Source: Clostridiales bacterium (GTDB lineage Bacteria > Bacillota > Clostridia > Lachnospirales > Lachnospiraceae). From it: a DNA stretch of 6,082 nucleotides. The notes beneath the pieces were generated by a model. The model was not told the DNA's origin. It was given only the letters and a program-made list of their open reading frames with translations, and searched no databases. The stretch's first letter is position 1. Each line of letters starts with the position of its first letter. The DNA lies in assembly GCA_019423835.1 (NCBI GenBank), contig JAHZAR010000126.1, forward strand, positions 1 through 6,082, read 5' to 3'. The position numbers and the translations under genes are program-made. Positions 1-5,359 of the stretch are shown in pieces.

Positions 1-330
1 TGATTCCTCATCATCGTCAAACTCAATCAGAGCCTTTCCCCGTCCAGCCTCATTCCAGGCCTTGACAATCTTTCCAATCACCCGATCTGTCCGGTGGTTA
101 AACAACACCACTCCAATGCTCTGAAGCCTTGAAAGCTCCATACATCCCTCCGAGTGATCCAGAATCTCCACCCCGTACCATCTGGTATAGGGCTCCTCCG
201 ACGAAAAAGAAAGTTCAAACTGCCTTTCATTCTCCTCTCCACCGGCCGCCCGTATCCCGGCCTCCATAAACCGAACCGGTTGGAAATCATTCTCTCCCTG
301 CGGGTTTTTATGCATCGGTTTTCGTTCCAT
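1..330 (-). CDS. HK97/U35-type phage prohead protease, N-terminal part (runs off left edge)
   Basis: I translated this frame from the sequence; 110 residues are present with no stop before the window edge. Prohead proteases of this family cut the scaffold or delta domain of the capsid protein during head maturation. Residues 72-88 (IGVVLFNHRTDRVIGKI) match the conserved block with the catalytic histidine (NH...IGK/R), giving His79 here; residues 49-56 (TRWYGVEI) precede it as in the family. The catalytic serine region lies beyond the edge. The ATG at 328-330 overlaps the end of the portal gene by 23 nt and has GGAGG with a 9-nt spacer, built from the portal's Glu codons; an in-frame ATG at 313-315 is a weaker alternative. 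Position after the portal is that of lambda gene C. Many related clostridial phages fuse this protease to the capsid protein, which cannot be judged here. Confidence 0.85.
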   Translation of the reverse strand, partial: MERKPMHKNPQGENDFQPVRFMEAGIRAAGGEENERQFELSFSSEEPYTRWYGVEILDHSEGCMELSRLQSIGVVLFNHRTDRVIGKIVKAWNEAGRGKALIEFDDDEES

Positions 331-1813
331 TTTTCTTTTCCTCCTCTTCCTCCGGCTCCTGGGTGCCTGGTCCTCCCGCCAGCATGGCAGCCAGGTCAAT
401 TTTCTTTTCAGAAGCATACCGGTTCGCCTCATTCATCTCGTCAATCACCTGTTTCCAGTCACGGCCATTCTCCGCGCAAACCTGCTGGAATGTCTTTTGC
501 CCCGTTTTAAGCATCGTCGCATTTGCGTTGGCCTCTTTCGCCGGATCGATCCAGGGCTTCGGCTTTTTCACCCATTCATGAGCCGTATATTTTCTCACAT
601 CCTCCCAAAAGTCTCCTCCAGAGATAACCCCTTTCAGCCAGCAGGAAATCACAAAAGTTTCGTAAATTTCATCTAGGACCTGTACCAGAAGCTCCCACTC
701 CTCGTCATAAGTCATGTTATCCTCAATCATCCCCTGCCTGGCGCTGGAATAATTGGTCTCGGACATGTCTCTGGACGTGGCTTCGTAAGAGAGTCCGGAA
801 GCTGAAGAAATCAGCCTTTGAACTGCCTTCAGAAAACCCGTAGCATCGCTTCCCTGCCCCGGCGGGTTCACCGTTTGCACCTCATCTCCCGGATTCAGCT
901 CCAGAATCATCCCCGGCACAATCCGCTTTCCCTCATAGCTGATTTCCTCCCCGGCCATCCGGCTCTTCCCCGGGAGCATGCCGCCAATCCTCTTAATAAA
1001 CGCGGCCAGACAGGCGGCAATCTTCTCCTTAATCGTTACAGCCCCAATAAACTCATTCATGTCCTTAATCCGGGTAACAGTCGGAGCCAGATCCGGCATC
1101 TCCCTCACCTGAGAGGGCCTTCTCTTAGAATAATAGAAAATCACATCCTTCGCTGGAATGTAAATCGGAGCTGCCGGTGTATACCCCTCAATATCATACT
1201 GGGCTATCCAGTACCCAACCGGGCGGTTCCAACGGTTATACTCAATCCCACCAACCACCTTGTTCCCTTTTTCCCTGGGCTGGATCTGAGTCACATCCAG
1301 CTCATCCACCTCCAGAATCTGAAGCTGGAATGGCAGGTATCCCTGATTGGTAAACCGTTTCAAAATCAGCACTCCCCCATCTGTAATCTTTCTCTGAATC
1401 AGCATCCTTACGATCTGAGTAAAACTCTGTACTCCTGTCACATCGCAGTTATCCTTTTCACACCAGCGCTTCCAGGCTGTTTCCAATATCTTGTTTCTCT
1501 CCTGATCCTCTGTCGTAACCCGTATTTTCAAGGCTCCGCCGATGACGTTCCTTCTAAAAGCCCTGAGAATCGCGTTCATCACATCTGAGTTGCGTTCCAG
1601 ATCCCTTGTTCTGGCCCGGATTGGATCCCTCTCAAACCGATCCGTAAGCTCCGCAGACAGATTTTGAGTCGTCCAGCGGCTTTGCAGACGTCCTGAATCG
1701 CTAGCGTCATAGTTTCCCCTCTGTTCTTCATAATATCTTCTCCACTCAGCCCTCCTTGCTCCCGCTTTCGGGCTGACTGCACCAATCATCCGATCCAGTA
1801 ATGTCTGTTTCAT
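308..1813 (-). CDS. Phage portal protein, lambda family
   Basis: A 501-aa portal subunit; twelve copies would form the ring at the capsid vertex through which DNA enters and leaves and on which terminase docks. It matches the lambda gpB type: residues 66-93 (RARTRDLERNSD...RNVIGG), the 160-176 block (LPFQLQILEVDELDVTQ), the 334-365 block (LISSASGLSYEATSRDMS...SSARQGMIED) and the C-terminal WIDPAKEANAN...G..T..Q...E.GRDW region at 421-453. Length is near that of lambda gpB. The start is decided by AGGAGG five nt before ATG; this motif overlaps the TAG stop of the upstream gene, so only 2 nt separate the genes. The C-terminus is a Glu/Lys-rich tail (residues 487-494), whose GAG/GAA codons also supply the ribosome site of the protease gene. 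No internal damage is seen. Confidence 0.96.
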   Translation of the reverse strand: MKQTLLDRMIGAVSPKAGARRAEWRRYYEEQRGNYDASDSGRLQSRWTTQNLSAELTDRFERDPIRARTRDLERNSDVMNAILRAFRRNVIGGALKIRVTTEDQERNKILETAWKRWCEKDNCDVTGVQSFTQIVRMLIQRKITDGGVLILKRFTNQGYLPFQLQILEVDELDVTQIQPREKGNKVVGGIEYNRWNRPVGYWIAQYDIEGYTPAAPIYIPAKDVIFYYSKRRPSQVREMPDLAPTVTRIKDMNEFIGAVTIKEKIAACLAAFIKRIGGMLPGKSRMAGEEISYEGKRIVPGMILELNPGDEVQTVNPPGQGSDATGFLKAVQRLISSASGLSYEATSRDMSETNYSSARQGMIEDNMTYDEEWELLVQVLDEIYETFVISCWLKGVISGGDFWEDVRKYTAHEWVKKPKPWIDPAKEANANATMLKTGQKTFQQVCAENGRDWKQVIDEMNEANRYASEKKIDLAAMLAGGPGTQEPEEEEEKKNGTKTDA

Positions 1814-1815
1814 GG

Positions 1816-2127
1816 CTACCTCCTGTTGTCGTACCCAAAGTCCGCCGCATAAGCCCCGTAAATCAGACCATTCGTCTGGGCTGCCTGGGCCTCCAGCCGG
1901 TTCCTCTCCGAAATTAACGTCGCCAGATCTGCTCTGGTAAGTGATCGGGTGCCTATCCTGTAGCTCTGTCCTCCAACCATAATCGAATAAATCGCTTCGT
2001 TCAGAACCCTCAGCTGCTGACCCGGTGTCTGAAAGCCTCCCGCTTCCTCCTTTGGTTTTTCCACCGTCTTTTCTTCTTCTCCTGCCTCCCTCTGAGACAG
2101 CTTTCTGTCATCCATCCTTTTTACCAT
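1816..2127 (-). CDS. Small head-completion/head-tail joining-like protein in the gpW position
   Basis: A 103-aa protein located between large terminase and portal, exactly where lambda has gene W. The first 40 residues are charged and probably disordered (Lys/Glu-rich). Residues 41-75 (LNEAIYSIMVGGQSYRIGTRSLTRADLATLISERNRLE, with a Gly-Gln-Ser-Tyr turn) resemble the helix-beta hairpin-helix layout of gpW and of the DUF6148-type small phage proteins common in Clostridia; this is recognition by pattern and context, not a database match. lambda gpW plugs the portal after packaging to allow tail joining. The ATG at 2125-2127 overlaps the terminase stop (ATGGTAA, 7 nt), with GAAGG directly next to it. 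An in-frame ATG at codon 5 (2113-2115) would have GAAGG 12 nt upstream, so the exact start is uncertain. The last codons and stop include the portal ribosome site. Confidence 0.8.
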   Translation of the reverse strand: MVKRMDDRKLSQREAGEEEKTVEKPKEEAGGFQTPGQQLRVLNEAIYSIMVGGQSYRIGTRSLTRADLATLISERNRLEAQAAQTNGLIYGAYAADFGYDNRR

Positions 2128-3968
2128 CCTTCAATCTCATTATCCCTGATCCACTGCTCCTCTTGAGACACCGAACCTGGCTTCTTCGGCTTTTTCACTG
2201 GCGGCGCATACCGCTCCAGATGCCATCTTCTGGCTCCCCGAATATCAGCCGCCACCATCGCATAGACCTCCGCATCCAGGTAATGGTTGGCCGCATGGGC
2301 TGTCTTGGGGACCCATTTCTGAATTACCCGGCCATTCGCCTGCCGCTCGCTTACCTTGTGCTCCGCTGTTACCTGATCCGCATACTCCTGGTCAATCCCC
2401 TGGAATACCATCCAGGCGCCTGTGCCATTTTCCCTCCGCATCTTTGCCGCAATCATATCCTTATAGCTGCCTGTATCCACCAGCACAAGCCGGATCCCAT
2501 CCGCCCTGGAATCCGGCTTATTAATGGTACTGTAACGGTAATCTGTCTCCAGCTTCTTGCTGGCTCCTTTGCAGGGCAGCGTATAATCTTCCGTATCCGC
2601 ACAGAAATCATAGACCATATCCGTCTGATCTCCCGAATCCACTAAAACAAGGGATGGCGTCAATCGCGTTCCATCCCTTTTCTCATAGTACAGGTTCATA
2701 ATTGGATCCACGTTCCAGAGGTTCGTCTCCTGCCCTCTGGCAATGACCTGGCTGGTCCAATGCTCTCCCCATGCCCGGATCACCCAGTAAACACAGGTCT
2801 CCTGAACATCCACGCCTCCCGTCAGCTCAATGGCCCAGTCAGGCACCTCAAGCTCCTGAAACTCTGTCTGACGTTCCTTCACCAGCTCCGCCGTGGTCTT
2901 CAGCTTCGTGTCCTCCCAGGGCTCCGCCAGCCAACTGTTGACAAAGTTTTGAAGCATCTCCGGATCCTTGTGGGATTTCAGAAATTCCTCCGCCGCCTCC
3001 GCCCAGGTGACAAACACACTGTAGAGGGAATTAATGTGAAAGCCCACCGTCTTCGGCCTTCCCACTCCCCTCTTCTTGACTGCCCTCCATTCCCCCTCCC
3101 GGAGCATCCTCGGCTTGTCCTTATCAAGAATCTCACAGCCGCACGCCGGACAGACATACTTAGCCGTCTGCGCCCTCTCATAGGGAGACATCTGGTCCTC
3201 ATCATCCTTGCAGAATAAAATCTGCTTAAACAGAAGCTGCTGCATCTCCCCGCAGTGGGGGCAGGGCACAAAATATTCCCGTACCTCGTCCGCCTCGTCG
3301 TGAAGCCTCCAGATATAATTGGTTTTCAGTGTCGGCGTCGAGCAGGCATAAACCTTGCTCTGGCTTTTAAACGTCTTAATACGCTCCATAGCCAGGTTGT
3401 AGGGGGAGGCCTCCTTTTTGGAAGCGCCTCCTATCTTGTCAATCTCATCAAAGAACAGGTACTTGATCGCCTTTGACGCCAGCTTAGACGGAGAGCCTGC
3501 ACCGCGCAGGTAGATGGTCATGTTTTTAAATTTCAGTCTCAGCTCCTTTGAAGAGTTTTCAAAAAACTGCTTCCGGATCCTCGGCGCCAGACGGAAGGCC
3601 GGCTTCAGCCTGTCGTTGGAAATATCTTTTGCCAGGTCATCAGAGGGATAGACAATCATAGTCGGCCCCGGCTCCTCTGTGATAATGTATCCCAGCATAT
3701 TGATCAGCACCTCCGTGCCGCCCAGCTGGGAACCCTTGCACAAATAGGTCTCCCGAATATATGGATCATTCAGGGTATCCATAATTTCCACCAGATACGG
3801 CGTCACGTCATTGGACCATTTCCCGGACAGGTTGCTGCTCTCGTCCAGAACGCGGTATTTTTCCGCCCACTCGCTGACCTTTATCTCCTCCTGGACAGAA
3901 AGAGAGGAGTGGATCACCCTGCCGAACAGGCGGCGTGTTTTTCTCCTCGCCTTCTCCCTCCGCGTCAC
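2121..3968 (-). CDS. Phage terminase large subunit, GpA family
   Basis: A 615-aa packaging motor and DNA-cutting subunit. With the small terminase it cuts concatemeric DNA and pumps it into the prohead through the portal. The N-terminal ATPase shows a deviant Walker A-like loop at 78-86 (KGSQLGGTE), Walker B at 169-175 (KYLFFDE) and a coupling-type ACSTPT at 208-213. Cys236/Cys239 (CPHC) and Cys273/Cys276/Cys278 (CPACGC) look like a zinc-binding insertion. The C-terminal RNase H-like nuclease shows acidic residues expected for metal binding at Asp387 (GGVDVQ), Asp444 (LVDSGDQ) and Asp565 (NHYLDAEVYA). Length is close to that of lambda gpA (about 640 aa). The start is GTG, overlapping the upstream TGA by 4 nt (GTGA); GAGGAGG ten nt upstream lies inside the small terminase's acidic tail, implying coupled translation. 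Confidence 0.96.
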   Translation of the reverse strand: MTRREKARRKTRRLFGRVIHSSLSVQEEIKVSEWAEKYRVLDESSNLSGKWSNDVTPYLVEIMDTLNDPYIRETYLCKGSQLGGTEVLINMLGYIITEEPGPTMIVYPSDDLAKDISNDRLKPAFRLAPRIRKQFFENSSKELRLKFKNMTIYLRGAGSPSKLASKAIKYLFFDEIDKIGGASKKEASPYNLAMERIKTFKSQSKVYACSTPTLKTNYIWRLHDEADEVREYFVPCPHCGEMQQLLFKQILFCKDDEDQMSPYERAQTAKYVCPACGCEILDKDKPRMLREGEWRAVKKRGVGRPKTVGFHINSLYSVFVTWAEAAEEFLKSHKDPEMLQNFVNSWLAEPWEDTKLKTTAELVKERQTEFQELEVPDWAIELTGGVDVQETCVYWVIRAWGEHWTSQVIARGQETNLWNVDPIMNLYYEKRDGTRLTPSLVLVDSGDQTDMVYDFCADTEDYTLPCKGASKKLETDYRYSTINKPDSRADGIRLVLVDTGSYKDMIAAKMRRENGTGAWMVFQGIDQEYADQVTAEHKVSERQANGRVIQKWVPKTAHAANHYLDAEVYAMVAADIRGARRWHLERYAPPVKKPKKPGSVSQEEQWIRDNEIEGW

Positions 3969-4501
3969 TCCTCTTCGTCCTCCTCTTCAGCTTCCTCCTC
4001 TTCAGATTCCCCATCCTCTCCCTCCGGCATCTGCTGCCCGTCAATCTCGTCCGGATCATACTCTGACAGTTCCTCCAGAACAGAAAGCAGCTCCCTTTTT
4101 ATGATCTGGATGATCTGATTGAGGTCTTCCTCTCCGGCCACCTGCATGGCCAGTTTAGCCGGAACGGAAAGCAGCCGGATCTTAAAGCGAGTCAGCATGT
4201 CGGAAAGAAAGGCCTCCACATCAGCCGCTTCATGGAGCTCTCTGCGAAGCCTTCTCAGCTTCAATATGGAAATCTGTTTCTTCACTTCCTCGTGCTGCGC
4301 CTGCACTTCCTCTTTTGATATCAGGGTACGCCTGCCCGTTTCCGCATTTACCTTGTACTCAATGTATTCCTGAATGCTCTTTTCCAAGTTGTATCCTTTT
4401 CCCTCCTGGGTCAGCTTAAAAAGCCCCTCTTCCCTTAATCCACGGACTCTCCTGGAACTTAAGCCCAGGCATTCCGCCAGCTGTTTTTGATTTACCACCA
4501 T
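3965..4501 (-). CDS. Phage terminase small subunit, Nu1-like
   Basis: A 178-aa protein that in lambda-type phages binds the cos site and directs the large subunit to it. Residues 4-45 form a winged helix-turn-helix of Nu1 type (NQKQLAECLGLSSRRVRGLREEG). Residues 63-92 are a charged helix likely to form a coiled coil for assembly. Residues 111-147 (LLSVPAKLA...IIQIIKRELLSVLEELSE) are typical of small terminases. The last 18 residues are almost all Glu/Asp. I chose the ATG at 4499-4501 because a long, nearly perfect Shine-Dalgarno (AGGAGGTGATC) lies 5 nt upstream and the HTH starts right there. The frame stays open to an ATG at 4636, but the extra 45 residues have no family resemblance and would swallow this ribosome site. 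The gene overlaps the large terminase by 4 nt. Confidence 0.93.
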   Translation of the reverse strand: MVVNQKQLAECLGLSSRRVRGLREEGLFKLTQEGKGYNLEKSIQEYIEYKVNAETGRRTLISKEEVQAQHEEVKKQISILKLRRLRRELHEAADVEAFLSDMLTRFKIRLLSVPAKLAMQVAGEEDLNQIIQIIKRELLSVLEELSEYDPDEIDGQQMPEGEDGESEEEEAEEEDEEE

Positions 4502-4506
4502 AACCT

Positions 4507-4517
4507 GATCACCTCCT
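4507..4517 (-). promoter_or_regulatory. Strong Shine-Dalgarno of the small terminase gene
   Basis: AGGAGGTGATC is an 11-base match to the 3' end of 16S rRNA, ending 5 nt before ATG 4501. It fixes the start of the small terminase gene and argues against the longer upstream frame. Confidence 0.85.
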
Positions 4518-4594
4518 CTGGCAGCTTCCCAAAAGCGGAAGGAAGTGCCATAAATTTTTTCCCTGGAAAGCCAAAAATACCGCGCCTTCCGCGT

Positions 4595-4634
4595 CCCCGC
4601 ATAGGGGGTAGGGGGTAAGTAGTACCTACTCCCC
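4595..4634. repeat. G-rich tandem and inverted repeats before the terminase genes (possible cos/terminase-binding region)
   Basis: On the plus strand CCCC (4595-4598) is followed by two tandem TAGGGGG heptamers (4602-4615), then AGTAG-TAC-CTACT (4618-4630, a 5-bp inverted repeat with 3-nt loop) and CCCC (4631-4634). In lambda the cos site lies next to the small terminase gene, so this is a reasonable candidate for cos or for terminase binding. The function is inferred from position only. The rest of 4502-4594 holds short GGAAG/CTTCC inverted repeats and no convincing sigma-A promoter. Confidence 0.4.
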
Positions 4635-4655
4635 ATCCATGGCTCAGGACAAAGG

Positions 4656-4677
4656 AAAAAGCGCCCTCTCAGGCGCT
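4656..4677 (-). terminator. Intrinsic terminator after the 69-aa gene
   Basis: On the minus strand a perfect 6-bp GC stem (AGCGCC / GGCGCT, 6-nt loop, 4660-4677) is followed by TTTT (4656-4659). It begins 7 nt after the stop of the RHH-like gene and separates the small-protein cassette from the packaging operon. The short T run suggests incomplete termination is possible. Confidence 0.7.
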
Positions 4678-4683
4678 CTCTCC

Positions 4684-4893
4684 TTACTTCCTGTTCTTTT
4701 CTTCCTGCTCCTTCGCAAAGGAAAGCATCAGCTCTGTAATCTGGGCGGCCTGGCTGACTCCTGCCGCCTCGCAGGCTTTCTCAAAGCGCTCTGCTACTTC
4801 CCGCTTGATCTTAAAGCCCTTTGTCATGTAGCCGGCCTTCTGCTGATACTTCTGGCTTGCGATTGTCTGAGGGTTTGGGCTACCTTTTGGCAT
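4684..4893 (-). CDS. Small ribbon-helix-helix-like DNA-binding protein
   Basis: A 69-aa basic protein. The N-terminal 18 residues are polar (PKGSPNPQT...KYQQKAG). Residues 22-60 then read as a beta strand (YMTKGFKIKRE) followed by two helices split by a turn (VAERFEKACEAAG / VSQAAQITELMLSFA), the pattern of Arc/CopG-type dimeric repressors; similar short KYQ/KAKA-type proteins are common in clostridial prophages. It ends with a charged tail (KEQEEKNRK). Start: ATG 4891-4893 with GAGGAGG, 7-nt spacer after GGAGG. The start lies inside the end of the preceding possible 32-aa frame (14-nt overlap), and an intrinsic terminator follows. A role as repressor of its own upstream promoter is plausible but only inferred; the HTH-like fold call rests on pattern and not on an identified relative. 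Confidence 0.78.
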   Translation of the reverse strand: MPKGSPNPQTIASQKYQQKAGYMTKGFKIKREVAERFEKACEAAGVSQAAQITELMLSFAKEQEEKNRK

Positions 4894-4978
4894 CTTTGTC
4901 CCTCCTCATTCTTCTGTAAATGCTGCGGCCGATAAAACCGGCCGTCACCGCAATTACTACGATTATGGCAATTCTCAT
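4880..4978 (-). CDS. Possible 32-aa single-pass membrane peptide
   Basis: The frame encodes 32 residues: a hydrophobic segment at residues 3-16 (IAIIVVIAVTAGFI) followed by a strongly basic tail (GRSIYRRMRRDKDAKR), the make-up of a tiny N-out/C-in membrane peptide. It ends 14 nt inside the RHH-like gene, whose ribosome site it contains, which would couple the two. Against it: no Shine-Dalgarno is visible before the ATG at 4976-4978, and the frame is very short. The hydrophobic-then-basic pattern is unlikely by chance but is not proof of expression. Confidence 0.45.
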   Translation of the reverse strand: MRIAIIVVIAVTAGFIGRSIYRRMRRDKDAKR

Positions 4979-5006
4979 TGTTAAAGATGGCGATTTGTGC
5001 TATACT
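4978..5006 (+). promoter_or_regulatory. Possible plus-strand promoter giving RNA antisense to the 41-aa gene
   Basis: TTGTTA (4978-4983), 17 bp, TATACT (5001-5006) is a fair sigma-A promoter pointing right. A start near 5013 would first transcribe the 5016-5033 hairpin and then run against the 41-aa gene. CCAGT-TG-ACTGG followed by two T5 runs (about 5110-5145) could stop it weakly, though the T runs are also explained by Lys codons on the other strand. Confidence 0.35.
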
Positions 5007-5015
5007 TTTGATACG

Positions 5016-5033
5016 GGGAGGATTTCTCCTCCC
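5016..5033 (-). repeat. GAAA-tetraloop RNA hairpin after the 41-aa gene
   Basis: On the minus strand a perfect 7-bp stem, GGGAGGA / TCCTCCC, is closed by a GAAA (GNRA) loop, starting 8 nt after the stop codon. There is no T tract, so it looks like an mRNA-stabilising or processing hairpin more than a terminator. Its right arm carries CCTCC, complementary to the GGAGG of the 41-aa gene's ribosome site. Confidence 0.65.
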
Positions 5034-5041
5034 TTGCTGTG

Positions 5042-5167
5042 TTATTTCCACAGCTTGTCGATTATCAGAATGATAATCCCCGTTATAAGCCCTGTCAGGA
5101 ATTGAACCGCTACTTCAATCCAGTTGACTGGGCTTTTTCTTTTTCTTCGGCTACTGCCCTTCGCCAT
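5042..5167 (-). CDS. 41-aa basic single-pass membrane peptide, function unknown
   Basis: I found this gene by reading the minus strand after the consensus promoter. It encodes 41 residues: a very basic N-terminus (MAKGSSRRKRKSP), then one membrane segment at about residues 16-36 (WIEVAVQFLTGLITGIIILII) and a short DKLWK end. The start is firm: ATG 5165-5167 follows AAGGAGGTGAT, an 11-base Shine-Dalgarno, with 5 nt between. The predicted transcript starts near 5186, so its 5' leader is only about 19 nt. A GAAA-loop hairpin follows the stop. I do not recognise the family. Size, topology, strong expression signals and a possible antisense promoter resemble small membrane toxins of type I systems or small phage membrane accessory proteins; neither is shown. 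The coding strength rests on promoter, ribosome site and hydrophobic pattern together. Confidence 0.75.
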   Translation of the reverse strand: MAKGSSRRKRKSPVNWIEVAVQFLTGLITGIIILIIDKLWK

Positions 5168-5172
5168 CCTTT

Positions 5173-5183
5173 ATCACCTCCTT
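5173..5183 (-). promoter_or_regulatory. Perfect Shine-Dalgarno of the 41-aa gene
   Basis: AAGGAGGTGAT matches the 16S rRNA 3' end over 11 bases and ends 5 nt before ATG 5167. It is the best ribosome site in the window and is the main reason for calling the very short gene. Confidence 0.85.
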
Positions 5184-5192
5184 GCATTATGT

Positions 5193-5221
5193 ATTATATC
5201 ATAGGGTTTACCATATGTCAA
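5193..5221 (-). promoter_or_regulatory. Perfect consensus extended -10 sigma-A promoter
   Basis: On the minus strand TTGACA (5216-5221), exactly 17 bp, then TATAAT (5193-5198), preceded by TGA to give an extended -10 (TGATATAAT). Start is expected near 5186. It drives the 41-aa gene and probably the 32-aa frame and RHH-like gene up to the terminator at 4656-4677. Confidence 0.92.
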
Positions 5222-5228
5222 GTGTTTT

Positions 5229-5248
5229 AAATACTTTATCTAGTATTT
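5229..5248. promoter_or_regulatory. 7-bp inverted repeat upstream of the -35 (possible operator)
   Basis: AAATACT and AGTATTT form a perfect inverted repeat with a 6-nt spacer (TTATCT), centred about 52 bp before the predicted start. Position suits an activator or repressor site; the RHH-like protein of the same cassette or the late regulator are possible ligands, which is inference. Confidence 0.5.
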
Positions 5249-5257
5249 TTATCCACA
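5249..5257 (+). promoter_or_regulatory. DnaA box (TTATCCACA)
   Basis: This is an exact copy of the consensus DnaA-binding 9-mer TTATCCACA on the plus strand, directly next to the inverted repeat. A second box in the opposite orientation lies 15 bp away. Whether host DnaA binds here is not known. Confidence 0.55.
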
Positions 5258-5272
5258 TCTTTGTCAACATAT

Positions 5273-5281
5273 TGTGTATAA
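5273..5281 (-). promoter_or_regulatory. DnaA box (TTATACACA)
   Basis: The minus strand reads TTATACACA, fitting TTATNCACA exactly. It faces the plus-strand box at 5249-5257 across 15 bp and lies between the tRNA terminator and the cassette promoter. Confidence 0.5.
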
Positions 5282-5284
5282 ATC

Positions 5285-5312
5285 AAAAAAACACCCGGAA
5301 TAAATCCGGGTG
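5285..5312 (-). terminator. Strong intrinsic terminator after tRNA-Asn
   Basis: On the minus strand an 8-bp stem (CACCCGGA / TCCGGGTG, 5-nt loop, 5292-5312) is followed by seven T (5285-5291). It lies 47 nt after the tRNA and would end the tRNA transcript, or late transcription unless overridden. T residues also precede the stem on the minus strand, giving A-rich flanks on the other strand. Confidence 0.93.
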
Positions 5313-5359
5313 AAAAACAAAAGGAAAGTTTTATGGGGTAGCAGGCTTCCGTCTGCCAA

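Noticed and set aside
78..290. Minus-strand 70-codon frame at the left edge
   Set aside because: It is out of frame with the prohead protease, whose conserved histidine block is clear in the frame 1-330.
818..1588. Long plus-strand open frame of 256 codons
   Set aside because: It lies wholly opposite the portal gene, has low-complexity His/Leu/Asn-rich composition and no ribosome site; it is a by-product of the portal's codon use.
2025..2645. Plus-strand open frame of 206 codons opposite the terminase end
   Set aside because: It crosses the terminase/gpW-position gene junction on the other strand and has a Pro/Leu/Ile-rich composition with no recognisable domain.
4502..4636. N-terminal extension of the small terminase frame to an ATG at 4636 (45 more residues)
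   Set aside because: It would translate through the G-rich repeats and over the excellent ribosome site at 4507-4517; the extra residues have no terminase-like features, and the Nu1-type HTH begins right after ATG 4501.
4824..5051. Minus-strand 75-codon frame starting with GTG at the end of the 41-aa gene
   Set aside because: It starts inside the 41-aa gene, crosses the GAAA hairpin and overlaps the well-supported RHH-like gene by 70 nt in another frame; no ribosome site and polar Asn/Gln-rich composition.
5240..5267. Second minus-strand promoter at TTGACA 5262-5267
   Set aside because: The -35 is perfect but at 16-19 bp only TACTAG or TAGATA is available, a poor -10, and the segment overlaps the inverted repeat; the promoter at 5193-5221 is far better.
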